From Acidomonas methanolica (lineage in GTDB: Bacteria > Pseudomonadota > Alphaproteobacteria > Acetobacterales > Acetobacteraceae): a DNA stretch of 64,000 nucleotides. A program made the position numbers and the translations under genes. Under the pieces are notes generated by a model. That model was given only the letters and a program-made list of their open reading frames with translations. It searched no databases and was not told the origin of the DNA. Of the stretch, positions 44,107 through 54,313 are shown piece by piece (within the stretch, counting starts at the first letter, position 1; every line of letters starts with the position of its first letter). The stretch is from the NCBI RefSeq assembly GCF_004346035.1, contig NZ_SLZN01000006.1, positions 1 to 64,000 on the forward strand. Direction: 5' to 3'.

Positions 44107-44786
44107 GGTGTGTCTTCTCCGGCCGCCGTCGGATTGTCGCCCGTACCGTCACTCACATCCTCCGGCTCCGTCCTCTCGCACAGGGCGAGGTCGGAAAGGC
44201 ATCCGCTGCCGTGCTGATGGTCGAAGAAGAGAGCGTACTGGCGTCCGCCACGGGTGGTCTTGCTCCATTCCGCGATTGTCCGTATGCGCGCGTACTCGCC
44301 CGGCCGCCCGGCATCAAGCGGGTCGGTTCCCGCGCCGAAGAAGGTCGAGACGCCACGTTTGCTGGCCGCCGAGACGATCGCCTCCCAGCGTTCGATCCGG
44401 TCGATGTGCTCCGGGAAGCGTTCGGCGATCAGGCGCATCTCGTTCTTGGCGCAATGAATGCACGGCAGGCAGCCGACCCTCCCCATGCCCTGCGCATAGA
44501 GCGGATTGGGCGCGAGGCCGTGCCGGCGGTGCATCGCCCATACCTGCTGGATGGACCAGTCAAAGATGGGGCGCCAGAGAAAGGCGCCGCTATCATCCCG
44601 GTTCCAGCGGGGGTGGCGGGCGCGACGGGTGCTTTCGGCTGCGCGAATGCCCAGCCATTGCAGGACCGGACCGGCTTTGAGCATCGGGAACACAACCTGG
44701 AGCGTGATTGGCAGACGACCCAGGCGACGTTGCCGATTGAACGGCAATGTCAGACCGGAATCCCCTCGGATCTCCACATGGTTCAT
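44103..44786 (-). CDS. PAPS-reductase-like protein lacking the PP-loop domain
   Basis: 227 residues. The middle and C-terminal parts match phage/ICE PAPS-reductase (CysH/DndC-like) proteins: LGIRAAESTRRA, PIFDWSIQQVWAMH, PNPLYAQGMGRVGCLPCIHC with Cys106, Cys109 and Cys112. The N-terminal PP-loop (SGGKDS) that binds the nucleotide is missing: only about 40 unrelated residues precede LGIRAAES, and the upstream DNA codes for the lytic transglycosylase. It is coupled by ATGA junctions on both sides. It is either a degenerate enzyme or a protein needing a separate PP-loop partner. Confidence 0.7.
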   Translation of the reverse strand: MNHVEIRGDSGLTLPFNRQRRLGRLPITLQVVFPMLKAGPVLQWLGIRAAESTRRARHPRWNRDDSGAFLWRPIFDWSIQQVWAMHRRHGLAPNPLYAQGMGRVGCLPCIHCAKNEMRLIAERFPEHIDRIERWEAIVSAASKRGVSTFFGAGTDPLDAGRPGEYARIRTIAEWSKTTRGGRQYALFFDHQHGSGCLSDLALCERTEPEDVSDGTGDNPTAAGEDTP

Positions 44787-45355
44787 GGCGTCCCCGCTTT
44801 CGCGAGCAGCCGGGCGAGATGGAGACCGACGCTGCGGCGATAACGCATGGCCGGGTCGCCACCGGCAGGACGATGATACCGCCCGATTGCCAGGAGCCAG
44901 TCTTCGTTGGGCAGATGCTGTTCACGCAGGATGCGGGCAGCGATGGTGAGGTTGGTATAAGGGTCGAGCAGGTCACAGGGTTTCGCGTAGCGATGACTCT
45001 GAAAGCCCAGATTGATCTGGGCGAGACCGACATCGACCCGCTCGGCGGCGAGCCGGGCCAGGAGATGTTGAAGGCGGATGCAGGCTTCCGCGCGGGTCGG
45101 ATAGCGTTCGGGATTCCCCGCGACATCGAGTGTCCAGGGCCAGGGGATCAGGCGTCCGCGCAGAACGGCGCCGCTCTCCTGCAAGGCGACGGCGAACAGG
45201 ACCGGCGACGGCACGTCGGCTGACGCGGCCGCCATCTGATAGGCCGGGGGCGGCACCTCTCCGGCGTATGTTGGCGAGGCCCAACCCATCGGAAGGAACG
45301 CGATGACGCGCAGACACCGCCAGGTCGGGCGCGCATGTGTCAGCGCCGTTGCCAT
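44783..45355 (-). CDS. Lytic transglycosylase (SLT domain) of the transfer system
   Basis: 190 residues. Export signal (RVIAFLPMGWASPTYAGE), then the SLT core with the catalytic Glu in SPVLFAVALQESGA (E60), VDVGLAQINLGF (the GLAQIN motif) and LLDPYTNLTIAARIL. It cleaves peptidoglycan so the secretion channel can pass, as VirB1 does. Its start overlaps the preceding gene by 16 bases. Confidence 0.93.
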   Translation of the reverse strand: MATALTHARPTWRCLRVIAFLPMGWASPTYAGEVPPPAYQMAAASADVPSPVLFAVALQESGAVLRGRLIPWPWTLDVAGNPERYPTRAEACIRLQHLLARLAAERVDVGLAQINLGFQSHRYAKPCDLLDPYTNLTIAARILREQHLPNEDWLLAIGRYHRPAGGDPAMRYRRSVGLHLARLLAKAGTP

Positions 45356-46071
45356 TGGCCGTTGACCTCCTGCACGACGGCGGGCAATTCGCCGGGAAGA
45401 CCGAGGGAGAGCCAGCGTCCTGCATCATGGTTCAGCGTGATGGTCGCGGCGCGGACTCTGGCGGGGTCGATGCCAGCCTGCCGCGCCCATTGGCGGATGC
45501 GCTCGTCATCCTGCTGACTGCCGACCAGATACAGGTCGAAGCTGGCGCTACTGGCCTGTAATTGCTGGACGCGCTGCGCACAGGCGGAACAGTCAGGCTT
45601 GACGAACACGGCCAGCCGACCGGAGCCGACATTGCCGGTGTTCTGTGCCTGCGCGTCGGGCAGGCTGACCCGCAACTGGCCCGGAAACAGGCGTTGCCAG
45701 GCAGCGTCGTAGGCGCGCTGATAGGCCAGCATCTTGTCGACGCGCCGGGATTCGGCCTGGGCTTGCAACGCGGCGTAGTGATTTCGCTCGTCGTCGTTCC
45801 GCGCCTCGATGCCCAGGGCCGTCAACGGATCGAGATTTGGCGAGTAGGTTCCGAGCGGTCCCTGCATCAATGCGCGGTACCGCGTCCACTCGTCGGTCCG
45901 CAGGCCCCAGTCGTGTGCCTGCCGCTCGTCGAGGGCAGAGTCGCTACTGGCCTGGGTCTGGCTGAGTGTTGTGCGTGAGACGGTTGTCGATGCCGATTGG
46001 GCACAGGCCGGGAGCGGGCTTCCGCTCAAGGCACCGATCAGTCCGGCGATGGCAAGAGGAGCGGGACGCAT
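45340..46071 (-). CDS. Integrating conjugative element protein, TIGR03759 (PFL_4693) family
   Basis: 243 residues with a signal peptide (LIGALSGSPLPACAQ). The segment DWGLRTDEWTRYRALMQGPLG is characteristic of the family. The C-terminal half is thioredoxin-like with a CxxC site (DCSAC, Cys161 and Cys164) after LAVFVKPD. Possible role in disulfide handling in the periplasm during channel assembly; function not established. Confidence 0.9.
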   Translation of the reverse strand: MRPAPLAIAGLIGALSGSPLPACAQSASTTVSRTTLSQTQASSDSALDERQAHDWGLRTDEWTRYRALMQGPLGTYSPNLDPLTALGIEARNDDERNHYAALQAQAESRRVDKMLAYQRAYDAAWQRLFPGQLRVSLPDAQAQNTGNVGSGRLAVFVKPDCSACAQRVQQLQASSASFDLYLVGSQQDDERIRQWARQAGIDPARVRAATITLNHDAGRWLSLGLPGELPAVVQEVNGQWQRR

Positions 46072-46084
46072 CTTGGTCGGGCCC

Positions 46085-46735
46085 CTATGGCAGGATTACA
46101 CGTTGCGCGGTGCCGTTGACACGGAACAGCGCGGCGTGAGGATCGAGGCGTTGCAGTTGCCAGCCACGCTCGCTCTCGCCCGGATGGAGCAGGCGGACCG
46201 ACGCCAGCGAACCCGTCGCGAGTGGCGCGATCGAAAGGAACGGTTCGCCGCCGCGCAGTTCGATGCCTCCCACCCGGAACGGCGGCGCCAACGGTCGGGG
46301 TGGCGCCGATGTGCGTCGGGGTGTTGTCTGAACGGTGGTCAGTGTGACGCGGTCTTGCTCCTGCCGGGCTTCGATATCCGTCATGCGGGCCTGGAGCGCC
46401 TGCACGTCGCCGACATGCGCGAAGGCGGCCTGCGCCTCTTTCAGATGTGCGATCTGCACGTCCAAGGAACGGCGCATCGCGGTGAGTTCGGCTGCGCTGG
46501 CGGGTTTGGGCTGACGTCGCTCGGCCGCGATCAGCCGCTCCAGATCGATCACGCGTGCGCTCAACGTGCCAATCTGCGCGTTGGGGTCGTTGCGGCGCGT
46601 CTGTTCCACCAAGCGGGCCAGGGCGATGCGATCGGCGAGCGCGATCAGGCTCACGGCCAGCAGCCAGCCGATGGCGGCAATCCTGAACCATGGGATTCGA
46701 CGCCCGTGCAACGCGGAGGGCAATGGCAGGCTCAT
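46085..46735 (-). CDS. Coiled-coil inner membrane protein of the pil-like region
   Basis: 216 residues: one TM helix near the N-terminus (FRIAAIGWLLAVSLIALAD), a coiled coil (about 35-120) with heptad-like spacing, a Pro-rich linker, then a beta-rich domain RVGGIELRGGEPFLSIAPL. The layout resembles pilus alignment proteins such as PilO/PilP, but no family was assigned. Start at 46735 overlaps the PilL-like stop (ATGA). It belongs to the transfer operon. Confidence 0.75.
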   Translation of the reverse strand: MSLPLPSALHGRRIPWFRIAAIGWLLAVSLIALADRIALARLVEQTRRNDPNAQIGTLSARVIDLERLIAAERRQPKPASAAELTAMRRSLDVQIAHLKEAQAAFAHVGDVQALQARMTDIEARQEQDRVTLTTVQTTPRRTSAPPRPLAPPFRVGGIELRGGEPFLSIAPLATGSLASVRLLHPGESERGWQLQRLDPHAALFRVNGTAQRVILP

Positions 46736-47352
46736 GGCAGATTCTCCTCCGCGGGGTGGAGATCGAGCGGGGACGCGGGCTTTTTGGATCGAGCGGGAGG
46801 TGGCGGCGATGTGACCGGAGGGGCTGAGAGGTCGGGAGGCACCGGTTCCACATGACGGCTGAAACACGCAGTCCGACTCGCATCGTCGATCGACAGTTCC
46901 CAGGCGGGACCCGCCAGCGTGAGCAGGGCTTCACGCAAGGTCATCGGGCCCAGACGCATATGAGCGGCAGGCAGGGGCAAGACGTAAAGCGGGGCGGCAT
47001 CCCCCTTTGTGCAAAGGCGATATCCTGAACGCAGCAGGACGTAATTCAAGGCATCCCCGACGGTCGTATCGACCGTGAGGGGTATCCGGGCATCCACGAT
47101 TTGCCGTGTCAGATCGCGTTGTCCGATGCCGGGCGAGAGTTCGACCAGCGTATAGCGGCCCTGGCGCAGCACTGGCAGGTAGCCCGGAGGAAGCGTGAGG
47201 GATTGGGGTGCTTCCGGACTGCTCGATGCCTTGACGGCCGCAATGGGCGTCTGTGTGACGCCCTTCGGCGCAACGCAGCCCGCGAGAAGCAGGCTACCCG
47301 CTATGCAGCCGGGGGCGGAGAGGACGCGAAAAATGCCGGACGGTCGATACAT
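46732..47352 (-). CDS. PilL-like lipoprotein, TIGR03748 (PFGI-1) family
   Basis: 206 residues. Lipobox CIAGSLLLAGCVAP; then LPPGYLPVLRQGRYTLVELSP and IPLTVDTTVGDALNYVLLRSGY, the N-terminal domain common to PilL proteins of PFGI-1-type elements (secretin-associated fold). First gene of the main transfer operon on the minus strand; the divergent imuA gene starts 391 bases away. The Pro-rich C-terminus looks flexible. The start at 47352 is chosen for the lipobox. Confidence 0.88.
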   Translation of the reverse strand: MYRPSGIFRVLSAPGCIAGSLLLAGCVAPKGVTQTPIAAVKASSSPEAPQSLTLPPGYLPVLRQGRYTLVELSPGIGQRDLTRQIVDARIPLTVDTTVGDALNYVLLRSGYRLCTKGDAAPLYVLPLPAAHMRLGPMTLREALLTLAGPAWELSIDDASRTACFSRHVEPVPPDLSAPPVTSPPPPARSKKPASPLDLHPAEENLP

Positions 47353-47693
47353 CAGCAAATCCAGGAACGATGGATCGCCATTCTCGCCGTAGCATGACAC
47401 ATGAAACACGCAACAAACCGGATCGCTCGTCCTCCGCGTTGCCCGGTTCCGGCGACATGGAGGTTTGAGGATGCCTGTCTCGAGTCGACGGGCAATGCGG
47501 ATCGCCTTTAACTCCGTCCTGCTCTCCCCCGTCATCCCCACGACGATTCACCGAGACGGGAGAGACAGGCCGGGGCAGAGAACGCGCTGGAGTCAAAAGG
47601 TTATTGTCCCGGCATCCGTTTTTTACGCGGGGCGCGTCTCCGCATCCCGCCCGTGCGTCACGGAATTGGGCATTGACTCTTTTCACCATCAAT
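47353..47693. other. Divergent intergenic region between transfer and imu operons
   Basis: Should hold the promoter of the transfer operon (minus) and of imuA (plus). A TTGACT at 47673-47678 is a reasonable -35 box for imuA. No coding frame or clear repeat was recognised elsewhere in it. Confidence 0.45.
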
Positions 47694-47708
47694 GAACAAA
47701 ACAGGAAC
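47694..47708 (+). promoter_or_regulatory. LexA/SOS box upstream of imuA
   Basis: GAACAAAACAGGAAC is an exact GAAC-N7-GAAC direct repeat, the alphaproteobacterial LexA target, 35 bases before the imuA start and downstream of a TTGACT -35 candidate. It predicts DNA-damage induction of the whole imuA-imuB-dnaE2 operon. Confidence 0.85.
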
Positions 47709-47743
47709 ATAATCACCTGCACCGGAAACCTATGGACCCGTAA

Positions 47744-48553
47744 ATGACCGCCGCACCTTCATCGAACCTGCAAGCACTGCGCGACCAGATCCGCCGTCTG
47801 GAAGGTCATGCTGACCGTCGCCGCACGGTCCTGCCTTTTGGTGTGCCGGACATCGATCGCAGATTGCCCGGCGGTGGCCTCGCCTTGAGCGCGCTGCACG
47901 AGGTGGCCGGTGGCGGCAATGACGCGCTGAACACCGCCGCGGCTGCGCGTTTCGCCGCCGGCATCGCCGCGCGCACGAAAGGCCAGGTGCTGTGGATCGT
48001 CTCGACCCCCGATCTGTTTGCCCCCGCGCTGCAACAGGCCGGGCTTCCGGCCTCTCGGGTGCTGTTCGTGGAAGCCGGCAGCGATCGTGACGTGCTGGCC
48101 TGTTTCGAGGAAGGACTGCGTCATCCGGGCCTGGGGGCCGTGGTCGCCGAAGTTGGTCGCCTAACGATGACGGCCTCGCGCCGTCTGCAACTCGCCGCCG
48201 AAAGCGGTGGCGGCATCGGTCTCGCCCTCCGGCGCTGGCGGCGGCAGACCGACGCGGCCGATTTCGGCCAGCCGACGGCGAGTACCACGCGCTGGCGCGT
48301 CTCGCTTCTGCCGTCGGTCCCGCTGCCGGTGGCGGGCGTGGGCGAGAGCCGGTGGCTGCTGGAACTGATCCGGACACGCTCGGGCGAGAGTGCCGATTTC
48401 GAGGTGGAGACGCGGGATGGACAGGCAGAATTGCGGATCGCCGGCGACCGGAATGGACACACGGACGAAACGGCGGATCGTGTCCCTCTGGCTGCCGCTC
48501 TGGGCCACCGACCGCCTGCGGCGCGAATTGGGCGACGACGCGCCTCCGCCTGA
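47744..48553 (+). CDS. imuA: ImuA, RecA-like accessory protein of translesion synthesis
   Basis: 269 residues. RecA/SulA-like fold: LPFGVPDIDRRLPGGGLALSALHEVAGG, the standard ImuA start, but no intact Walker A, as is usual. ImuA helps the ImuB-DnaE2 mutasome at stalled forks. First gene of a three-gene SOS operon; its 3' end overlaps imuB by 101 bases in another frame. Confidence 0.92.
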   Translation: MTAAPSSNLQALRDQIRRLEGHADRRRTVLPFGVPDIDRRLPGGGLALSALHEVAGGGNDALNTAAAARFAAGIAARTKGQVLWIVSTPDLFAPALQQAGLPASRVLFVEAGSDRDVLACFEEGLRHPGLGAVVAEVGRLTMTASRRLQLAAESGGGIGLALRRWRRQTDAADFGQPTASTTRWRVSLLPSVPLPVAGVGESRWLLELIRTRSGESADFEVETRDGQAELRIAGDRNGHTDETADRVPLAAALGHRPPAARIGRRRASA

Positions 48554-50003
48554 ACAGCCACTGGTTCTCGCGGGGCGCGACGGCAATCGTCGGGTGGTGC
48601 TGGCCGCCAACCGCACCGCCCGTAGAAGCGGGGTGACGACCGGGATGCCGGTCGCCAAGGCGCAGGCGCTGGTTCCCGGCCTGGCGGTTCAGGACGCTCA
48701 CCCCGACGAGGACCGTGCGGCGCTGGAGCGGCTGGCGCTGTGGCTGCAACAGCGGGTCAGTCCGATCGTGGCGGTCGATGCGTCCGGCGGGGCGGCGGAT
48801 GGGCTGGTTCTCGACACGACCGGCGCCGATCATCTCCATGGTGGCGAAGCGGTGATGCTGCGCGATCTCGTCCGCCGCCTGCTGGGTGCGGGGATCACGG
48901 CCCGCGCGGCGGTCGCCGACACGCTGGGGGCGGCCTACGCCGTGGCGCGCGTCACACCGGGCACGGCGATCGTCGTTCCTCCGGGCGGGAGCGCCACGGC
49001 GTTGGCGGATCTGCCGGTCGCGACACTCCGTCTGCCGGCCGCTATCGTTTCCGGCTTGCAGGATCTCGGCCTGACCCGCGTGCGTGATCTCGCCGCCGCC
49101 CCGCGGGCGCCGCTGGTGCTGCGCTTCGGCGAGATCGTGACACGACGACTGGACCAGGCTTACGGCCGGAGCGACGAACCCATCCTGCCGGTCCGTCCGG
49201 TCGATCCCGTCGCGGTGTCGCGCAATTTTGCCGAGCCGATCGCCGCCGCCGAAACGATTGCGCGCTACATCGGCAAACTGGTGCCGCCGCTCTGCACCGG
49301 CCTGGAAGAACGCGGTCTCGGCGCGCGGCGTCTGGACCTGCTGCTGCATCGTGTCGACAGTGCGGTGCAGGCGGTCCGCGTGGCGCTGGCCCGGCCGGTC
49401 CGTGATCCGAAACATGTGTTGCGTCTGCTCTGCGAGCAGATCGAAACCATCGATCCCGGGTTCGGGGTCGAGCGCATGGAACTGGTCGCGGTGCTGGCCG
49501 AGCCGATCGGGCCGCGTCAGGCGGTCTCCTCCCTGATCGAGGAGCCGGAGGCCGATCTGTCGGGGCTGATCGACACGCTGGCCAACCGGCTGGGCGGCGC
49601 GGCCCTCTATCGTGTGGTTCCGGTGGAGAGTGACGTGCCGGAACGCTCGGTGCGCCGCGTGCCACCGCTCGAACCCGTATCCGACGCGCGTTGGCCGGCG
49701 GACTGGCCGCGACCGACCCGTCTGCTGGCGCGTCCCGAGCCGATCGAGACCATGGCCATGCTGCCCGATCATCCGCCGGTGTTTTTCGTCTGGCGCGGCA
49801 TCCGCCGCAAGGTGCGCTGCGCCGACGGACCGGAGCGCGTGTTCGGCGAATGGTGGCGGGGGGATACCGAACTGACCACGGCGCGGGATTATTTCCGCGT
49901 CGAGGATACATCCGGCGAGCGGTTCTGGATCTATCGCGCCGGTGACGGCGAACACGGCGAGACCGGATCGCAACGCTGGTTCCTGCATGGGCTCTTTGCA
50001 TGA
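48453..50003 (+). CDS. imuB: ImuB, Y-family polymerase-like protein
   Basis: 516 residues. The N-terminus [19 protein letters not shown] is typical; [23 protein letters not shown] and a fingers/little-finger region follow. ImuB proteins lack catalytic acidic residues and act as the hub joining the beta clamp, ImuA and DnaE2. The start at 48453 lies inside imuA and matches the family N-terminus. The stop overlaps the dnaE2 ATG (ATGA). Confidence 0.93.
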   Translation: MDTRTKRRIVSLWLPLWATDRLRRELGDDAPPPEQPLVLAGRDGNRRVVLAANRTARRSGVTTGMPVAKAQALVPGLAVQDAHPDEDRAALERLALWLQQRVSPIVAVDASGGAADGLVLDTTGADHLHGGEAVMLRDLVRRLLGAGITARAAVADTLGAAYAVARVTPGTAIVVPPGGSATALADLPVATLRLPAAIVSGLQDLGLTRVRDLAAAPRAPLVLRFGEIVTRRLDQAYGRSDEPILPVRPVDPVAVSRNFAEPIAAAETIARYIGKLVPPLCTGLEERGLGARRLDLLLHRVDSAVQAVRVALARPVRDPKHVLRLLCEQIETIDPGFGVERMELVAVLAEPIGPRQAVSSLIEEPEADLSGLIDTLANRLGGAALYRVVPVESDVPERSVRRVPPLEPVSDARWPADWPRPTRLLARPEPIETMAMLPDHPPVFFVWRGIRRKVRCADGPERVFGEWWRGDTELTTARDYFRVEDTSGERFWIYRAGDGEHGETGSQRWFLHGLFA

Positions 50004-53000
50004 ATGCCTCGGCATCCCCCTACGCCGAGCTTCAGGTCACGAGCTATTTCTCCTTCCTGCGCGGCGCGTCGTCACCCGAAGAACTGTTCGGCCAGGCGAA
50101 GGCGCTCGGGATCTCCGCGCTTGGCATCGCCGACCGCAATTCTCTGGCTGGCATGGTGCAGGCGCATCTGGCGGCCAGGGCGTCCGGCGTCCGGCTGGTC
50201 GTCGGCTGCCGCCTCGATCTGGAAGATGCGCCGCCGGTGCTGGTCTATCCGACCGACCGGACCGCTTATGGCAAGCTGTGCCGTCTGCTGACGCTCGGCA
50301 AGGCAAGGGCGGGAAAGGGGAAGTGCCGCCTTCTCTGGCGCGATCTCGTGGAGTGGGGCGAGGGGATGCTCGCCGTGCTGGTGCCGGATGTCGCTGACGA
50401 GGAGTGTGCGGCGCATCTGCGGCGGTTGCGGGAGGCGTTCGGTGACCGCGCCTATCTGGCGCTCACCCTGCGCCGCCGCCCCAACGACCAGATGCGGCTT
50501 TACGACCTGGCCAATCTCGCCCATGCCCAGCGCGTGAAGACTGTCGTCACCAACGACGTGCTGTTCCACACCCATGATCGCCGCATCCTCCAGGACGTCG
50601 TCACCTGCGTGCGGCACAACACCACCATCGAGCACGCTGGCTTTGCCCGGGAGCGTCACGCCGACCGCTACCTGAAACCACCGGCGGAGATGGCGCGGCT
50701 GTTCGCGCGGTATCCTGAGGCGATCGACCGCACGATGGAGATCGTCGAACGTTGCCGGTTCTCCCTGGACGATCTGGCCTATCAGTATCCCGACGAGATC
50801 GAGATCCCGGGCCAGACCCCGCAACAGGCGCTGGAAGCCCTGACATGGCAGGGGGCGCGGGAGACCTATGGCGGTACAATCCCGCCGGATGTGGAGACGA
50901 TCCTTCGTCATGAACTCACGCTCATCGGGCGCATGCAGTACGCGCCGTATTTCCTGACGGTGCATTCCATCGTTCGTGAAGCGCGACGGCGCGACATTCT
51001 CTGCCAGGGACGGGGCTCAGCAGCAAACAGTGCGGTATGCTTCGTGCTCGGCATCACCGCCATCGACCCATCGCGCACCACGCTGCTGTTCGAACGGTTC
51101 ATTTCCGAGGAACGGGGCGAACCACCGGATATCGACGTGGATTTCGAGCATGCCCGACGCGAGGAGATCATCCAGTGGGTCTATGACCATTACGGCCGCG
51201 ACCGCGCGGCGCTGACCGCCGTGGTGATCCGTTATCGCGCCAAGGGCGCGTTGCGCGATGTCGGCAAGGTGATGGGGCTACCGGAGGACGTGATTGCTCT
51301 GTTGAGCAAACAGATATGGGGCTGGTCGCGGCATGTCGAAGCAGAGAAATTTGCCGAGACTGGGATCGATCTGACCGACCGGCGCATCCGCCTGACGCTG
51401 GACCTCGCGCGCTGTCTGATCGGAGTGCCGCGCCATCTCTCGCAGCATCCCGGCGGGTTCGTGCTGACCCGCGACCGGCTGGACGAGCTGGTGCCCATCG
51501 AGCCGGCGGCGATGGATCAGCGCCAGATCATCGAATGGGACAAGGATGATATCGACGCCCTGAAATTCATGAAGGTCGATATCCTGGCGCTCGGCATGCT
51601 GACCTGCATGAAAAAAGGGCTGGACCTGCTCGCTGCTCACAAGGGCCAGCATTTCACGCTCCAGACCATCCCGGCCGAAGATCCCCGGACCTACGCCATG
51701 ATCCGCAAGGCGGACACCATCGGCGTCTTCCAGATCGAATCCCGCGCCCAGATGTCGATGCTGCCGCGCCTCAAGCCGCGCACCTATTATGATCTGGTGA
51801 TCGAGGTCGCAATCGTGAGACCCGGCCCGATACAAGGAGATATGGTCCATCCGTATCTACGGCGCAGGGAGGGGCTGGAAAAGCCGGATTATCCGACGCC
51901 GGAGCTGGAGGAGGTGCTCAAGCGCACACTCGGCGTGCCGCTGTTTCAGGAGCAGGTGATGCAGGTCGCCATGGTCTGCGCGGACTTCACCGCCGCCGAG
52001 GCGGACGGGCTGCGTCGGGCAATGGCGACGTTCAAGAACACCGGCACCGTGTCCCATTTCCAGACCCGTCTGCTCGAAGGCATGACGCGCAAGGGCTATC
52101 CGGAAGAGTTCGCGCAGCGCATTTACCAGCAGCTCGAAGGTTTCGGCTCCTACGGTTTTCCGGAAAGCCATGCCGCATCCTTCGCGATCCTCGCCTACAC
52201 CTCGTCCTGGCTGAAGTGCCACCACCCGGACGTTTTTCTGGCCTCATTATTGAACTCTCAACCGATGGGTTTCTACGCGCCCGCGCAACTCGTGCGCGAC
52301 GCTCGGGACCACGGCATTGAGGTCCGACCGGTCTGTATAAATTCTTCCCGCTGGGACAGCACTCTTGAAGGCGAGGACGACGAACGCGGCTGTTTCGCGG
52401 TGCGGTTGGGGATGAGCCTGGTCAAGGGGCTGGCCAATGCTCATGCGGCGGCGCTCATGGCGGCGCGGCTACGGCGGCCCTTTGCGTCCATCGACGATCT
52501 GTGGCGCCGGGCCGGGGTGCCGCAGGAAGCGCTGGTGCGACTGGCGGAGGCCGACGCCTTTCGGCCGGCGTTCGGGCTGGCACGGCGCGAGGCGCTGTGG
52601 GCGATCAAGGGCCTGCATGACGAACCGCTACCGCTGTTTGCCGCTGCCGCGCAGGCGCGCGAAACCGACGAGCCGGCGATGGCGCTGCTCCCGATGACCG
52701 ACGGCGCCGAGGTGGTGGGCGACTACAACCATCTCGGGCTGAGTCTGCGCGCCCACCCGGTGTCGTTTCTGCGGGAGGATTTGCGGCAACGCCGGATCGT
52801 GCCCTGCGGCACGGCCATGGCGCTGCGTGACGGCAAACGGGTCGAAGCGGCCGGACTGGTGCTGGTGCGCCAGCGGCCGGGATCGGGCGAGGGCGTGTGT
52901 TTCATCACGCTGGAGGACGAGACCGGCATCGCCAATCTGGTCGTCTGGCCGGATATCTTCGAGAAATACCGACCCATCATCCTCTCGGCCAGCATGATAG

Positions 53001-53167
53001 CGGCGAAGGGCCGTGTGCAGCGCGAGGGCGATGTCGTGCATCTGGTGACGCTCGAATTGACCGATCTGTCCGGATTGCTGCGTCAGGTCGGGGCGCGGGG
53101 TGGCGTGGACGATCAGGCTGGCCGAGGGCTTGACCGGCTCAATTTCCGGTCGCGGAATTTCCATTGA
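50000..53167 (+). CDS. dnaE2: Error-prone DNA polymerase DnaE2 (ImuC)
   Basis: 1055-residue C-family polymerase that performs mutagenic lesion bypass. PHP domain starts [20 protein letters not shown]; palm motif [15 protein letters not shown] supplies the catalytic Asp pair near residue 377; the tHhH motif and OB-fold ([18 protein letters not shown]) complete the chain. Length is normal. Third gene of the SOS operon, followed by a terminator. It is probably a second copy alongside the host's own polymerases and is carried as cargo of the element. Confidence 0.96.
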   Translation: MNASASPYAELQVTSYFSFLRGASSPEELFGQAKALGISALGIADRNSLAGMVQAHLAARASGVRLVVGCRLDLEDAPPVLVYPTDRTAYGKLCRLLTLGKARAGKGKCRLLWRDLVEWGEGMLAVLVPDVADEECAAHLRRLREAFGDRAYLALTLRRRPNDQMRLYDLANLAHAQRVKTVVTNDVLFHTHDRRILQDVVTCVRHNTTIEHAGFARERHADRYLKPPAEMARLFARYPEAIDRTMEIVERCRFSLDDLAYQYPDEIEIPGQTPQQALEALTWQGARETYGGTIPPDVETILRHELTLIGRMQYAPYFLTVHSIVREARRRDILCQGRGSAANSAVCFVLGITAIDPSRTTLLFERFISEERGEPPDIDVDFEHARREEIIQWVYDHYGRDRAALTAVVIRYRAKGALRDVGKVMGLPEDVIALLSKQIWGWSRHVEAEKFAETGIDLTDRRIRLTLDLARCLIGVPRHLSQHPGGFVLTRDRLDELVPIEPAAMDQRQIIEWDKDDIDALKFMKVDILALGMLTCMKKGLDLLAAHKGQHFTLQTIPAEDPRTYAMIRKADTIGVFQIESRAQMSMLPRLKPRTYYDLVIEVAIVRPGPIQGDMVHPYLRRREGLEKPDYPTPELEEVLKRTLGVPLFQEQVMQVAMVCADFTAAEADGLRRAMATFKNTGTVSHFQTRLLEGMTRKGYPEEFAQRIYQQLEGFGSYGFPESHAASFAILAYTSSWLKCHHPDVFLASLLNSQPMGFYAPAQLVRDARDHGIEVRPVCINSSRWDSTLEGEDDERGCFAVRLGMSLVKGLANAHAAALMAARLRRPFASIDDLWRRAGVPQEALVRLAEADAFRPAFGLARREALWAIKGLHDEPLPLFAAAAQARETDEPAMALLPMTDGAEVVGDYNHLGLSLRAHPVSFLREDLRQRRIVPCGTAMALRDGKRVEAAGLVLVRQRPGSGEGVCFITLEDETGIANLVVWPDIFEKYRPIILSASMIAAKGRVQREGDVVHLVTLELTDLSGLLRQVGARGGVDDQAGRGLDRLNFRSRNFH

Positions 53168-53191
53168 CGGCCATGATCGGCCGATCTTTTT
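53168..53191 (+). terminator. Terminator after dnaE2
   Basis: CGGCC and GGCCG form a short stem around ATGATC, followed by ATCTTTTT. It begins one base after the dnaE2 stop codon. The stem is short but GC-rich. Confidence 0.55.
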
Positions 53192-53275
53192 GCTGCTGAT
53201 GAGAAAAGTATCCGAAAAGCCGGGATCGGAAAGAGGCAGCACGAAGTCTGGGCATCGAACGGGGAGAGGCTTGAG

Positions 53276-54313
53276 TTAGCTGTTGATCACTTCTTGAAGC
53301 GCGGCAATTTTCGCGAGTATGTCATCGAATGGCAGCGGCGTCTGATCAAACATCATCGGCGCCATTGCACGATAATCCGTTCGTAAGTCTTTGACTCGGA
53401 ATTCGTCCGGCATCAGCCGAAGCGTACCCGGCCGAGCCGTTTCATAGCTGGCCCAGCCCGAACGGAAGAAGATCGCCTTGTGGCGAGTGACCTGGATCAG
53501 CAGGTCGAAATCGACCATGGCGGCCCGGCCTTCGTCCGTGTCGGCAAGCATGGCCAGATCGTAATAATGCCGCGAGAAATAGTGCGGCGTCGCCGATTCC
53601 GCCGGGCGGTGCGCTTCCGCGTGAAGCGCGGTTGCCTTCTCCCAGAAGGTACGCCGTGCAGACAGGACGGTCACGTTTGTATCGGGCGACGTGAAGAAGT
53701 CCGGAAAGTCGTCGGCCGCATAGGGGCGGATGCTCTTTTCTTCGGTCGGCCACGGGTCGCCGCGCGCACCGAGTTCCAGTTTTACGCGCGGGGTAATATA
53801 GGCCATTCCCGCATAGTCGGAGGCAGGCAGCGCCGTAGGGTAATGGAAGTTGACCGTCTGGGTGTCGTTCGCGTCGATCTCCAGAGACCACTTGCCGCTG
53901 GCAGCGTCGCCAAGCTGTTCGGAGATCGCGTCGTGAAGTGCAGGCACAAGCTTCTCGGCGATGTGCTGCTCGACGTCACCGACTAAACTGTCGATCAGCC
54001 GCGCGACCTGCTTTTTGCTGATCCCTTCCTTCTCCGGGTCGCGATCTCCGGTATATCCGAGTTCGGCGCGGTCGAATGACAGGTCGATATCCTCGGAAAA
54101 ACGGCGTATCGCGCCGAACGCCTTGGAGAGCGACGTCCCGCCCTTGAAAACGAGGGACGCGGACGTTCCTGGTGGCAGACCAAACAGGCGCCGCAGACAC
54201 CAGCAGACCCAGAAATCTTTTTCGATGATCGTCTCGGAGATACCGCGAATGGCGGCCGTTTCCCCAAAGAGGGCCGCCCGATCACCGGCAGCAAGGAGGG
54301 CGACCTTATCCAT
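53276..54313 (-). CDS. AbiEii-type nucleotidyltransferase toxin
   Basis: 345 residues. AbiEii/DUF1814 signature: EKDFWVCWCLRRLF, SLVFKGGTSLSKAF at 54-67, then RRFSEDIDLSFD, the Gly-Ser and D-x-D nucleotidyltransferase motifs. Members of this family block growth by adding nucleotides to RNA (tRNA in related toxins) and are neutralised by AbiEi. Start at 54313 overlaps the antitoxin stop by 8 bases. It lies between the imu operon and the DUF block and probably serves phage defence or element stability. Confidence 0.92.
   Translation of the reverse strand: MDKVALLAAGDRAALFGETAAIRGISETIIEKDFWVCWCLRRLFGLPPGTSASLVFKGGTSLSKAFGAIRRFSEDIDLSFDRAELGYTGDRDPEKEGISKKQVARLIDSLVGDVEQHIAEKLVPALHDAISEQLGDAASGKWSLEIDANDTQTVNFHYPTALPASDYAGMAYITPRVKLELGARGDPWPTEEKSIRPYAADDFPDFFTSPDTNVTVLSARRTFWEKATALHAEAHRPAESATPHYFSRHYYDLAMLADTDEGRAAMVDFDLLIQVTRHKAIFFRSGWASYETARPGTLRLMPDEFRVKDLRTDYRAMAPMMFDQTPLPFDDILAKIAALQEVINS

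Noticed and set aside
44783-45355. Searching the transglycosylase region for a lost PP-loop of the PAPS-reductase-like gene in another frame
   Set aside because: No SGG-D/S-like motif was found in the other frames, and the transglycosylase frame is intact.
47730-50015. 761-codon minus-strand frame opposite imuA/imuB
   Set aside because: Arg/Pro/His-rich antisense shadow of two confident genes with an SOS promoter.
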